NCBI GenBank assembly: GCA_040756735.1 | Contig: JBFLYC010000038.1 | Coordinates: forward strand, 1-28,513 | Length of the DNA: 28,513 bases | Source of the DNA: JBFLYC01 sp040756735 | GTDB taxonomy: Bacteria; Bacillota; DSM-16504; Desulfitibacterales; Desulfitibacteraceae | Direction: 5' to 3' | Part shown: positions 7,822 to 15,582 of the stretch, piece after piece | Numbering within the stretch: the first letter of the stretch is position 1 | Layout: each line of letters begins with the position of its first letter | The notes under the pieces: generated by a model | Databases searched by the model: none | What the model was told of the DNA's origin: nothing | What the model saw: only the letters and a program-made list of their open reading frames with translations | Made by a program: the position numbers and the translations under genes

Positions 7822-9171
7822 ATGAGGTATATACCTAATACATCTGAAGATCGCCAGGCCATGTTAAATAGCCTGGGCTATGAAAAAATTGAGGACCTGT
7901 TCCAGGATATTCCTGAGCAAGTAAGAAAGGCTGCTGTTTTTGATGTGGGTCAAGGCATGTCGGAGTATGAATTAAAAAAGCATGTCAGGGCGCTTGCAGA
8001 GAAGAATCAAACAGTTGACCAGTGCATTAGTTTTATGGGGGCCGGAGCGTATGACCATTTCATTCCAAGTTTTGTTGATCAACTGCTCTTAAGGTCAGAG
8101 TTTTATACAGCTTATACGCCTTACCAACCGGAAATCAGCCAGGGCACCCTGCAGGCTATTTTCGAATACCAAAGTTTGATTTGTGAGCTTACGGGCATGG
8201 ACGCATCCAATGCCAGCGTGTATGACGGGGCTACAGCTACAGCAGAGGCAGCCAATATGGCGGTAGCAGCAACAAGACGGAACAAAATTCTCTACTCCAA
8301 AGGCCTTCACCCCGAGTATGCCCAGACTTTAAAGACCTATTGCTGGAGTCAAGGGTTTGAGGTTGAAGAGGTTGACTTAGAGCAAGGAATAACATCTGCA
8401 GGGCAGGCAGAAGAAAAATTAAATAAAAAGGATGCAGCTTGCTTAATTGTTCAATATCCTAATTTTTACGGCTGCGTTGAAGACCTGGAGGAACTTGCGA
8501 AAAAAGTTCAAGCACAGAAGGCTTTATTGATTGCTGTGGTCACTGAACCTGTTGCCCTTGGAATATTAAAATCTCCAGGTGAATTGGGAGCGGACATTGT
8601 GGCAGGGGAAGCCCAGGGGTTTGGTAATCATATAGCTTTTGGAGGACCTTATCTGGGATTTCTGGCTGCAAATGAAAAGCAGATTCGTAGATTACCAGGG
8701 AGGATAGTTGGTAAAACCAGGGATGTAGATGGGAAAGTAGGTTATGTGCTAACCCTGCAGGCCAGGGAGCAGCATATTCGCAGGGAAAAGGCTTCATCCA
8801 ACATCTGTTCCAACCAGGCTTTATGCGCTCTAGCCGCCACTATGACAATGAGCGCCCTGGGCAAAGAAGGTCTAAGAGAAATGGCTGAAACCAACCTGCA
8901 AAAGGCTCATTATGCATATAGACAGTTGACTTCACTGCCTCAGGTTAAAGCTGTTTATCCAGGTCAGGCATTTTTCAATGAATTTGTCATTGAACTACCT
9001 AAACCGGCCGGTGAAGTAATTGAGGAATTAAGAAAAGAAGGTATTTGGCCCGGCGTAAATTTATCTGTTATTTGTGAAGATTTGAACAAATGTCTTCTGG
9101 TTTGTGTAACTGAGTTGAGAACTAAAGATGAAATTGACCGGTTGGCAGAAAGATTGGGGGGTGTACTATGA
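7822..9171 (+). CDS. gcvPA: Glycine dehydrogenase (decarboxylating) subunit 1
   Basis: 449 residues, the N-terminal-half subunit of the split P protein that decarboxylates glycine and loads the aminomethyl group onto lipoyl-GcvH. It begins MRYIPNTSEDRQAML as in the family, with FMGAGAYDHFIP, YTPYQPEISQGTLQ and the glycine-rich QGFGNHIAFGGPYLGF. The PLP lysine is absent here by design and lies in subunit 2. ATG follows directly after the gcvH TAA. The last four bases overlap the next start (ATGA), indicating translational coupling of the two halves. Confidence 0.97.
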   Translation: MRYIPNTSEDRQAMLNSLGYEKIEDLFQDIPEQVRKAAVFDVGQGMSEYELKKHVRALAEKNQTVDQCISFMGAGAYDHFIPSFVDQLLLRSEFYTAYTPYQPEISQGTLQAIFEYQSLICELTGMDASNASVYDGATATAEAANMAVAATRRNKILYSKGLHPEYAQTLKTYCWSQGFEVEEVDLEQGITSAGQAEEKLNKKDAACLIVQYPNFYGCVEDLEELAKKVQAQKALLIAVVTEPVALGILKSPGELGADIVAGEAQGFGNHIAFGGPYLGFLAANEKQIRRLPGRIVGKTRDVDGKVGYVLTLQAREQHIRREKASSNICSNQALCALAATMTMSALGKEGLREMAETNLQKAHYAYRQLTSLPQVKAVYPGQAFFNEFVIELPKPAGEVIEELRKEGIWPGVNLSVICEDLNKCLLVCVTELRTKDEIDRLAERLGGVL

Positions 9172-10625
9172 GAGAACCTTTGATATTTGAAATCAGCAAA
9201 AAAGGAAGAAAAGGCTGTTACCTGCCTCCCTGTGATGTGCCAACCCAGAAAGTAGGCGAGATGATTCCTGAAAAATATCTTAGGGATAAAAAGGCTGAAT
9301 TGCCCGAAGTGTCAGAAATTGATGTGGTGAGGCACTTTACTAAACTTTCTACTTATAATCACGGGGTTGATACAGGATTTTATCCCTTGGGATCATGTAC
9401 CATGAAGTACAATCCTAAAATAAATGAGGAGTTATCACGCTTGACTGGCTTTGCAAGGCTTCACCCTTATCAACCCGAGGAAACGGCTCAGGGCGCTTTG
9501 GAATTGATGTATACTTTACAAAAGGATTTGTGCCAGGTTGCAGGGATGGATAAGGTCAGTTTGCAGCCTGCTGCCGGCGCCCATGGCGAGTTGGCCGGCA
9601 TCATGGTTATTAAGGCATATCATGAAAAGCGTGGAGATTTGAAACGAAATAAAGTGATAGTGCCTGATTCGGCTCATGGTACCAACCCGGCTACAGCTAA
9701 TATGGCTGGTTTTAAAACAATAGAAATTGCCTCTAACGCTAGAGGTGAAGTGGATTTAGAAGCTTTAGCCAGGGCCCTTGATGATACTACTGCTGCTTTG
9801 ATGCTGACAAATCCTAATACCCTGGGTTTATTTGAAAGCCAGATTCTAGAAATTGCAGAGATGGTTCATAAGGCAGGGGGGCTGCTCTATTACGATGGGG
9901 CCAATATTAATGCTGTTATGGGTTATGCACGCCCTGGAGATATGGGATTTGATGTGGTACACTTTAATTTGCATAAAACTATGGGTACACCCCATGGAGG
10001 CGGCGGACCGGGTTCTGGGCCTATTGGAGTTAAAAAGCGCCTGGCTGAATTCTTACCAGTACCTACAGTAGAAAAAGCTGATGATGGAAGTTTTTATCTT
10101 AACTATGATATGCCGGATTCAATAGGTAAGGTCAAGGCCTTTTACGGTAATTTCCTGGTAATGGTTAAAGCATACTGCTACATCAAAGCCCTTGGTACTG
10201 ATGGATTAAAGGAAGCAAGTGAGGTAGCGGTGCTAAATGCAAATTATCTCATGGAAAACTTGAAAAAAACTTATCACCTGCCCTATGACAGGATCTGCAA
10301 GCATGAGTTTGTTATTAATTCCAAGAATTTGAAGCCCTATGGGGTGCATACCCTGGATATAGCCAAGAGACTTTTGGACTTTGGTTATCATCCGCCCACG
10401 GTGTACTTCCCTCTGATAGTGGAAGAAGCTTTAATGATTGAGCCCACTGAAACTGAAAGCAGGGAAACCCTTGATGACTTCATTGCAATCATGGAAAAAA
10501 TTCACCAGGAAGCCATAGACAATAAAGAATTAGTTGTTAATGCTCCCTATAATACAGTAGTTAGAAGACTTGATGAAGTGAGTGCGGCCAGAAATCCAAT
10601 TATACGCTGGAAGAAGGATGAGTAA
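9168..10625 (+). CDS. gcvPB: Glycine dehydrogenase (decarboxylating) subunit 2
   Basis: 485 residues, the catalytic PLP half of the two-subunit P protein. The cofactor lysine is K270 in FNLHKTMGTPHGGGGPG, and PLGSCTMKYNP and DSAHGTNPATA are family hallmarks. It overlaps gcvPA by four bases, with AGATTGGGGGG upstream as a loose ribosome site. The length matches bacterial GcvPB. The split arrangement is common in Bacillota, archaea and Thermotogae, in contrast with the fused protein of Escherichia coli. Confidence 0.97.
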   Translation: MREPLIFEISKKGRKGCYLPPCDVPTQKVGEMIPEKYLRDKKAELPEVSEIDVVRHFTKLSTYNHGVDTGFYPLGSCTMKYNPKINEELSRLTGFARLHPYQPEETAQGALELMYTLQKDLCQVAGMDKVSLQPAAGAHGELAGIMVIKAYHEKRGDLKRNKVIVPDSAHGTNPATANMAGFKTIEIASNARGEVDLEALARALDDTTAALMLTNPNTLGLFESQILEIAEMVHKAGGLLYYDGANINAVMGYARPGDMGFDVVHFNLHKTMGTPHGGGGPGSGPIGVKKRLAEFLPVPTVEKADDGSFYLNYDMPDSIGKVKAFYGNFLVMVKAYCYIKALGTDGLKEASEVAVLNANYLMENLKKTYHLPYDRICKHEFVINSKNLKPYGVHTLDIAKRLLDFGYHPPTVYFPLIVEEALMIEPTETESRETLDDFIAIMEKIHQEAIDNKELVVNAPYNTVVRRLDEVSAARNPIIRWKKDE

Positions 10626-10627
10626 AG

Positions 10628-11446
10628 GTGCTTAAGTGGAGGATACTTGATACGGACTATATGGATGGCTTTGCCAACATGGCTGTCGATGAAGCCATCT
10701 TGCAACAAAATATTGAGGGAAAGTCTCCTCCAACCATTAGGTTTTACAGGTGGAACCCTCCCACGGTGACTTTGGGCTATTTTCAAGACTATGAAAAGGA
10801 AATGCTGCCGCAGGTTTGCAGCGACATGGGTATTCAAATAGTCCGCAGGTTAACAGGTGGGAGGGCCATTCTCCACCAGCATGAGCTCACCTATAGTGTA
10901 GTAGCAAATGAAAAGGAACAGCAAGTTTCAGGGAGCATCATTGAATCTTATTTAAAGATCAGTAAAGCTTTGGTCAAAGGACTAAAATACTACGGCGTAG
11001 AAGTGGAAATGGCGGCAAGGCCAAGTAAGGAAAAAACATCTGCTGCCTGCTTTGATGCACCATCCTGGTATGAAATTGTTTGGCAGGGAAGAAAACTGGT
11101 AGGCAGCGCCCAGACTCGTCGTCAGGGATATCTGCTGCAGCACGGCTCCATTCCCTTTAGATTTGAGCTTGATTTGCTCTTTGAACTGCTAAATATTGCA
11201 AGTTTCGAGGTCAAGGAGCGTCTTAAACGCAATTTTATTAAAAAAGCTGTGGGTCTGGAGGAGATAACAGGACAAACTGCCAATTATGGTAAATTGTCTG
11301 CTGCCCTGGCCCAGGGATTTGCTGATGTTTTTGGTGTTGAATTGATTTGGGGGGAGTTGACTCCTGATGAAGTGGACCTCGCCGAACACTTACGAAATAC
11401 AAAGTATTGCCAAGATTCCTGGAATCATCAAAGAAATAAGGGATAA
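10628..11446 (+). CDS. lipM: Octanoyltransferase / lipoate-ligase family protein, LipM-like
   Basis: 272 residues of the lipoate-ligase fold. RRLTGGRAILHQHELTYS (73-90) is the acyl-binding loop. The LipM-like signature is C141 in ACFDAPSWYEI, followed by the lysine K156 in GRKLVGSAQTR. In Bacillus LipM this cysteine forms the octanoyl thioester, and the enzyme moves octanoyl from acyl carrier protein to GcvH. GTG starts 3 bases after the gcvPB stop, so it is the fifth gene of the operon and its likely acceptor is the co-encoded GcvH. A lipoate-ligase (LplA) activity is the alternative; the Cys motif favours LipM. No lipA is in the window. Confidence 0.85.
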   Translation: MLKWRILDTDYMDGFANMAVDEAILQQNIEGKSPPTIRFYRWNPPTVTLGYFQDYEKEMLPQVCSDMGIQIVRRLTGGRAILHQHELTYSVVANEKEQQVSGSIIESYLKISKALVKGLKYYGVEVEMAARPSKEKTSAACFDAPSWYEIVWQGRKLVGSAQTRRQGYLLQHGSIPFRFELDLLFELLNIASFEVKERLKRNFIKKAVGLEEITGQTANYGKLSAALAQGFADVFGVELIWGELTPDEVDLAEHLRNTKYCQDSWNHQRNKG

Positions 11447-11449
11447 AAA

Positions 11450-11487
11450 AATAATCACCCTGCCTGCGACGCAGGGTGATTATTTTA
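11450..11487. terminator. Intrinsic terminator of the gcv operon, possibly bidirectional
   Basis: AATAATCACCCTGC (11450-11463) and GCAGGGTGATTATT (11471-11484) form a perfect 14-pair stem with a 7-base loop, flanked by A-rich sequence on the left and T-rich on the right. It can therefore act for the gcv operon and for the convergent dipeptidase gene. Confidence 0.93.
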
Positions 11488-11502
11488 ATTTAAGAGTCAC
11501 TC

Positions 11503-11534
11503 GTGGCAACCGCACTTTGCGGGTCCGGTTGCAC
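11503..11534. repeat. Stand-alone palindrome between convergent genes
   Basis: GTGGCAACCG (11503-11512) pairs with CGGTTGCAC (11526-11534) apart from one bulged base, around CACTTTGCGGGTC. It has no T tract. It lies 7 bases past the dipeptidase stop and may be a REP-type unit rather than a terminator. Confidence 0.6.
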
Positions 11535-11540
11535 TTCCAG

Positions 11541-12977
11541 TTACTGCATGTACAGCAAGGTTTTTAACTTGAACACTAAATCTTTGGCATCCAAAAAGGC
11601 CTGGTTGGCTAGAGCCTTGGAATACCAGGTTAAAAAGTCGCTGGCTGCATCAGTTCCTCTTTGGCGGTAGAGGACAAGAGCTTGGGTGTCAACAGCAGGC
11701 TGCAGAGCCAGGGCATTTTCTTCAAAGGCAACCCAGTGACTATGTACAATTTCGTGAAACTCCTCGTAGTTTAGGTCTGTCATCATAGTGAGGTCAAAGA
11801 AGGTCCAGTAGGCTGAGTCTGGGCTGTATTTATCAGCTGCTTCGGTAAAGGGTAGAGCAAACTCTTTTGTACCCATATTATATGGGATATATACCCCGCT
11901 GCAGGGGGTTCCCATATTGAGCCATAAGACCCCTCCGATTTCTGCAGGAAGCCAGCCTCTTAGCTGTGCAACGCTGCTGACTTCTGTGGACAGGTTGCAG
12001 ACCGGTCTCCTTCCAGTTGCTTGTCTATCATGGGGCGAAATAGCATAACCATCTGTTTTGTCCATTTCTGTTCCTTCATAATGCCATCTTAATATTTTCA
12101 TTAAATCTCTGGCCGTAAAGTTTTTGCCAATTTCCTTGAGCTTACCGTCAATCATTTCATGTCTGACTATGTTATTGGGATGGTCCAGGTATTTGGGGTC
12201 ACCATAAACTTGAGCAAAGTTGAAAGGTTTTTTGTCTTTAGGTTTATACCAGCCCTTTTCTTCTGCATATTTAAGCAAATCAGGGGAGTATAACACGTTT
12301 TGCTTGTCATTTAAATTAACTTCCCCAATTCGAAAAGTATTTGCCCGCATGCTGGCTGCATTGTCGGGAACCCTCTGGGCGATCCACTGTCCTCCCTGGG
12401 CTATTTCAATCCACCAACCTTCAGTGGGGTCTGCTATAGCATACATGGTGCCGGGATCCCCTGTTAGACCGTAGTTTTCCACCAGGTATCCCATAAGTAT
12501 TACACCTTCACGGGCTGTTTTTGCCCTTTCCAAGACCAGCTGGGTGAACTCAGTCCAGATAACCCCGTTGTCATTTACTTCCCATGGATCATCATTCTCA
12601 TCGGCATAATCCCTGGTCCAGGCCATGTTATTTGCCACTGTAACTTGATACTCATTTATTCCAGTTGTAAAATCACCTGGATAGTATTCCTTGTCAAAAA
12701 TCCTTGAGCCAATATAGGCAAAGGTTTCTGCAGGCTGGGGTATGGCAGCCCCAGATAAAAAGGTATAGACTTCTCCTTCCTCAAAAACTTTTCGAGGCAC
12801 ATAAGTGTAAATCTGGGCGGCATTGTCACCTAGCTCTTCATTGTGTGCAACAAGGACAGAGCCATCCTTGGTGAGTTCTTTGCCTACAATGATTGTTGTA
12901 CAGGCAAAAATTGGAGTTGCGGTAAATAGAATTAATAATGCAAGGAATATTGACCAAATCAAAAAACCTTTTCTCAT
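11541..12977 (-). CDS. Secreted C69-family dipeptidase (PepD-like)
   Basis: A 478-residue N-terminal-nucleophile peptidase. Residues 1-25 are a signal peptide (basic start MRKG, hydrophobic LIWSIFLALLILF, then TPIFA). Cleavage after A25 exposes C26 in CTTIIVGKELTKDGS, which is the catalytic cysteine of this family, so export and activation coincide. WWIEIAQGGQWIAQRVPD and the C-terminal helical part are typical. It probably hydrolyses dipeptides outside the membrane, supplying amino acids (glycine among them, which is inference). GGAGGT lies upstream of ATG. It is transcribed toward the gcv operon and away from phoU. No propeptide other than the signal is seen. Confidence 0.9.
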   Translation of the reverse strand: MRKGFLIWSIFLALLILFTATPIFACTTIIVGKELTKDGSVLVAHNEELGDNAAQIYTYVPRKVFEEGEVYTFLSGAAIPQPAETFAYIGSRIFDKEYYPGDFTTGINEYQVTVANNMAWTRDYADENDDPWEVNDNGVIWTEFTQLVLERAKTAREGVILMGYLVENYGLTGDPGTMYAIADPTEGWWIEIAQGGQWIAQRVPDNAASMRANTFRIGEVNLNDKQNVLYSPDLLKYAEEKGWYKPKDKKPFNFAQVYGDPKYLDHPNNIVRHEMIDGKLKEIGKNFTARDLMKILRWHYEGTEMDKTDGYAISPHDRQATGRRPVCNLSTEVSSVAQLRGWLPAEIGGVLWLNMGTPCSGVYIPYNMGTKEFALPFTEAADKYSPDSAYWTFFDLTMMTDLNYEEFHEIVHSHWVAFEENALALQPAVDTQALVLYRQRGTDAASDFLTWYSKALANQAFLDAKDLVFKLKTLLYMQ

Positions 12978-13131
12978 ATCTTCTCTACCTCCATGATATA
13001 TTTAGCCTTTTGTAAATTAAAAGGTTAATTATAAGTTAAACCAAGATAGTAAAAATCCTTCTATGCTGGATATATTTACAGAATAAACTGTCGACAATTA
13101 ATCTAAAAATTTTTACCCAAATAATGTTTAG

Positions 13132-13153
13132 AGTATATTTGTGTGAATATACT
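13132..13153. promoter_or_regulatory. Palindromic operator candidate upstream of phoU
   Basis: AGTATATT (13132-13139) and AATATACT (13146-13153) form a perfect 8-base inverted repeat with a 6-base spacer. It touches the presumed -35 box of the phoU promoter. The binding protein is unknown. Confidence 0.5.
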
Positions 13154-13181
13154 TAAAATGTTTTATATTGAATGATATAAT
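13153..13181 (+). promoter_or_regulatory. SigA-type promoter for phoU-nptA
   Basis: TATAAT (13176-13181) is a perfect -10. TTAAAA (13153-13158), 17 bases upstream, is a 4 of 6 match to the -35. The palindrome at 13132-13153 abuts it. The rest of 12978-13240 is AT-rich intergenic DNA between divergent genes. Confidence 0.6.
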
Positions 13182-13248
13182 ACTAAGAATAACCATGCAC
13201 ACTGGTTAATAGAATAACCCAAGGACTGACTTAGGAGGTGGGTTGGCG

Positions 13249-13917
13249 ATGGTTTCTCTAAAAAGATTTGATTACTATGAACAGTCCATCAATAAAATGT
13301 GGGAGCAGGTACTAGAGATGGGCAATAAAGTAGAAAGCTTGCTTGAGGAAGCTTTACAGGCTCTTTTGCATAAAGACCCCTCTAGACTTGGTGTTATTAT
13401 TGAATATGAAGGTCGGATTGATGAAATGAATGAAAGAATTGAAATGCAGGCCTTAGAATTAATTTCTCTGCAGCAGCCCCTGGAGGAGGATTTAAGAAAA
13501 CTTGCTGCTTTCATGAGAATAGTCAAGGATTTAGAAAGAGTCGGAGATCTAGGTGTAAACATCGGGGAGGCTGTAGTGAAACTGTCTCGGATGGGTGACT
13601 ATTTTAAGCCCCTTATTGATATTCCCCGTATGGCCAGGTTGTCTCAAGATATGATCTGTAAATCCCTTGCTGCTTATAAAGAGCAGGATACCACCCTGGC
13701 TGAAGAAACATGTAAGATGGATGAGATAATTGATGACATGTACCTTTATTTACAGGAGGAACTTGTAGAATATATGAAGAAGGATGCATCAACCATTGAC
13801 CAGGCCTGCCAATTTTTGTTGATTTCCAGGGATTTGGAAAGAATCGGCGATCATGCGGAAAATATAGCGGAAATGGTTAATTTTATGGTTACGGGTCAGA
13901 AAAGAATCTGTGATTAA
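13249..13917 (+). CDS. phoU: PhoU-family phosphate regulator
   Basis: 222 residues forming two homologous three-helix PhoU repeats. DLERVGDLGVNIGEAV in the first half and DLERIGDHAENIAEMV near the end are the E/DxxxD metal-binding signatures. PhoU proteins modulate phosphate uptake. Here the gene is followed after 16 bases by a sodium/phosphate cotransporter rather than the Pst ABC system, so it probably controls that transporter. An in-frame TTG at 13243 lies only 4 bases after AGGAGG (13233-13238), so ATG 13249 is preferred. No PhoR/PhoB pair is visible. Confidence 0.92.
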   Translation: MVSLKRFDYYEQSINKMWEQVLEMGNKVESLLEEALQALLHKDPSRLGVIIEYEGRIDEMNERIEMQALELISLQQPLEEDLRKLAAFMRIVKDLERVGDLGVNIGEAVVKLSRMGDYFKPLIDIPRMARLSQDMICKSLAAYKEQDTTLAEETCKMDEIIDDMYLYLQEELVEYMKKDASTIDQACQFLLISRDLERIGDHAENIAEMVNFMVTGQKRICD

Positions 13918-13933
13918 GGAATGACTAAAAGCC

Positions 13934-15556
13934 ATGGAAATTCTATTTATTATTATAGGACTGCTGGGCGGTTTAGGATTGTTTTTATATGGCATGAACA
14001 TAGCCAGTGAAGCCCTGCAGAAGTCTTCTGCAAAAAACTTTAAAGAGATATTCACTAAGATAACAAAAAGTCCGCTTAAAGGTCTTGCCTTTGGAGTGGT
14101 ATTTACTTTTTTGCTTCAGGGCAGCAGCGCTTCTTCCGTGCTTTTGGTAGGTTTTGTCAGCGCCGGTTTGATGCCTTTTGCCAATGCGCTTACAGTTATC
14201 ATGGGTGGCGCCATTGGCACCACGTTAACTGTTCAACTTATTGCTTTTAAGATTACAGATTATGCGTTGCTCCTTGTTGCGGTTGGGGCATTGACCTCCA
14301 TTTTTTTAAAAAACAGGAAGGTTCGCTATGCCGGTCAAATTCTCTTGGGTTTTGGTTTAGTCTTTTATGGTATGGGTCTAATGTCTGCAGTAATGAGTCC
14401 TCTTAAGAATTATGAAGGATTTATTACTGTGATGGTTGAGCTGGCAGGAAGGCCGGTTTTTGCCCTCATTGTTTCAACTATTTTTACAGCAGTCATTCAA
14501 AGCAGCGCTGCCACACTTGCTCTGGCCATCTCCCTAGCTGCTCAAGGAGTGATATCTATAGAGGCTGCAATGCCTTTAATGCTTGGGGCAAATATTGGAA
14601 CTACAGCAACCGCCCTGCTGTCATGTTTAGCCTGCAGCAGAGAAGCAAAGCGTGTAGCCCTTGCCCATTTTTTGTTTAAATTCATCGGCGCTCTACTTGT
14701 TTTACCATTCTTATCTTTGTTTACCCAGCTTGTGCTGGTTTCAAGTGTGGATGTATCGAGGCAAATTGCCAATGCTCACACACTTTACAATTTAATTATT
14801 ACCGGTATCTTTTTCCCATTTATAAGTTGGTTTTCACTGCTGATTTATAAAATATTCCCTGAAAGGCAAGAGGAGTTGGATGAAGAAAGGACACTGGTTA
14901 AATATCTGGACAATGCTGCCGTGGAAGTTCCTGAAATAGCCTTGTGGCAGACCAAAAACGAAATAATCAACATGGGAAGTATCGTTGAACATAAGATGCT
15001 GCCTGGTCTTGAGAACTTTTTCAAACTGGCTGACAGGCATATTTTGCGCGATTTAGAGAATAGAGAACAGCAGGTAGATAACTTGTATGTAGCTATTTCT
15101 AAATATATAACCAGTGTAGCCAGCAGGGATTTAACCGAGGATCAATCTCAGGAACAAGTCAAGTATCTATATGTTATTAACGATTTGGAGCATCTAGGAG
15201 ATATAGTTATAAGCCTGGCTATAGAATATAATAAGGTTTTAGAGGATGGTACTCATTTTTCATCCCATGACTTAAAAGATTTTTATGCCATGTTTGCAGA
15301 GATTAAAGAGAATTTCCATACCTCTTTAAAGGCTTTTGCGGAAAATGATCTGGATATGGCAGCCAGGGTGATCAAGGGGCAGCCAGAGATTTTGAGAATG
15401 GAAAAAAGGTTAAGATTTAATCATTTTGCCAGGTTAGCCTCTGAAGATAAAAAGGATATTAGTTCCAGCTCGGCCTACTTGGATATGTTAAACGATCTGC
15501 TTAGAATGAATCTTCACTCTGTGAGCATTAGCCAAACTGTTATGGGCATGGTTTAA
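13934..15556 (+). CDS. Na+/phosphate cotransporter with C-terminal PhoU-like domain
   Basis: A 540-residue NptA/YjbB-type transporter. Residues 1-310 contain about eight to nine membrane segments arranged as two inverted repeats, each with the signature glutamine-serine loop (QGSSAS at 62-67, QSSAAT at 189-194) and a GxxIGTT motif (GGAIGTT, GANIGTT). Residues about 340-540 are soluble helices with a PhoU-like sequence (NDLEHLGDIVISLAIEYNK). It lies in the cytoplasmic membrane and is coupled to the upstream phoU. The ribosome site AAGGA is weak, suggesting dependence on phoU translation. A purely export role is possible. Confidence 0.92.
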   Translation: MEILFIIIGLLGGLGLFLYGMNIASEALQKSSAKNFKEIFTKITKSPLKGLAFGVVFTFLLQGSSASSVLLVGFVSAGLMPFANALTVIMGGAIGTTLTVQLIAFKITDYALLLVAVGALTSIFLKNRKVRYAGQILLGFGLVFYGMGLMSAVMSPLKNYEGFITVMVELAGRPVFALIVSTIFTAVIQSSAATLALAISLAAQGVISIEAAMPLMLGANIGTTATALLSCLACSREAKRVALAHFLFKFIGALLVLPFLSLFTQLVLVSSVDVSRQIANAHTLYNLIITGIFFPFISWFSLLIYKIFPERQEELDEERTLVKYLDNAAVEVPEIALWQTKNEIINMGSIVEHKMLPGLENFFKLADRHILRDLENREQQVDNLYVAISKYITSVASRDLTEDQSQEQVKYLYVINDLEHLGDIVISLAIEYNKVLEDGTHFSSHDLKDFYAMFAEIKENFHTSLKAFAENDLDMAARVIKGQPEILRMEKRLRFNHFARLASEDKKDISSSSAYLDMLNDLLRMNLHSVSISQTVMGMV

Positions 15557-15582
15557 TTATAGTGTATGGGAGTAGTAAATAG

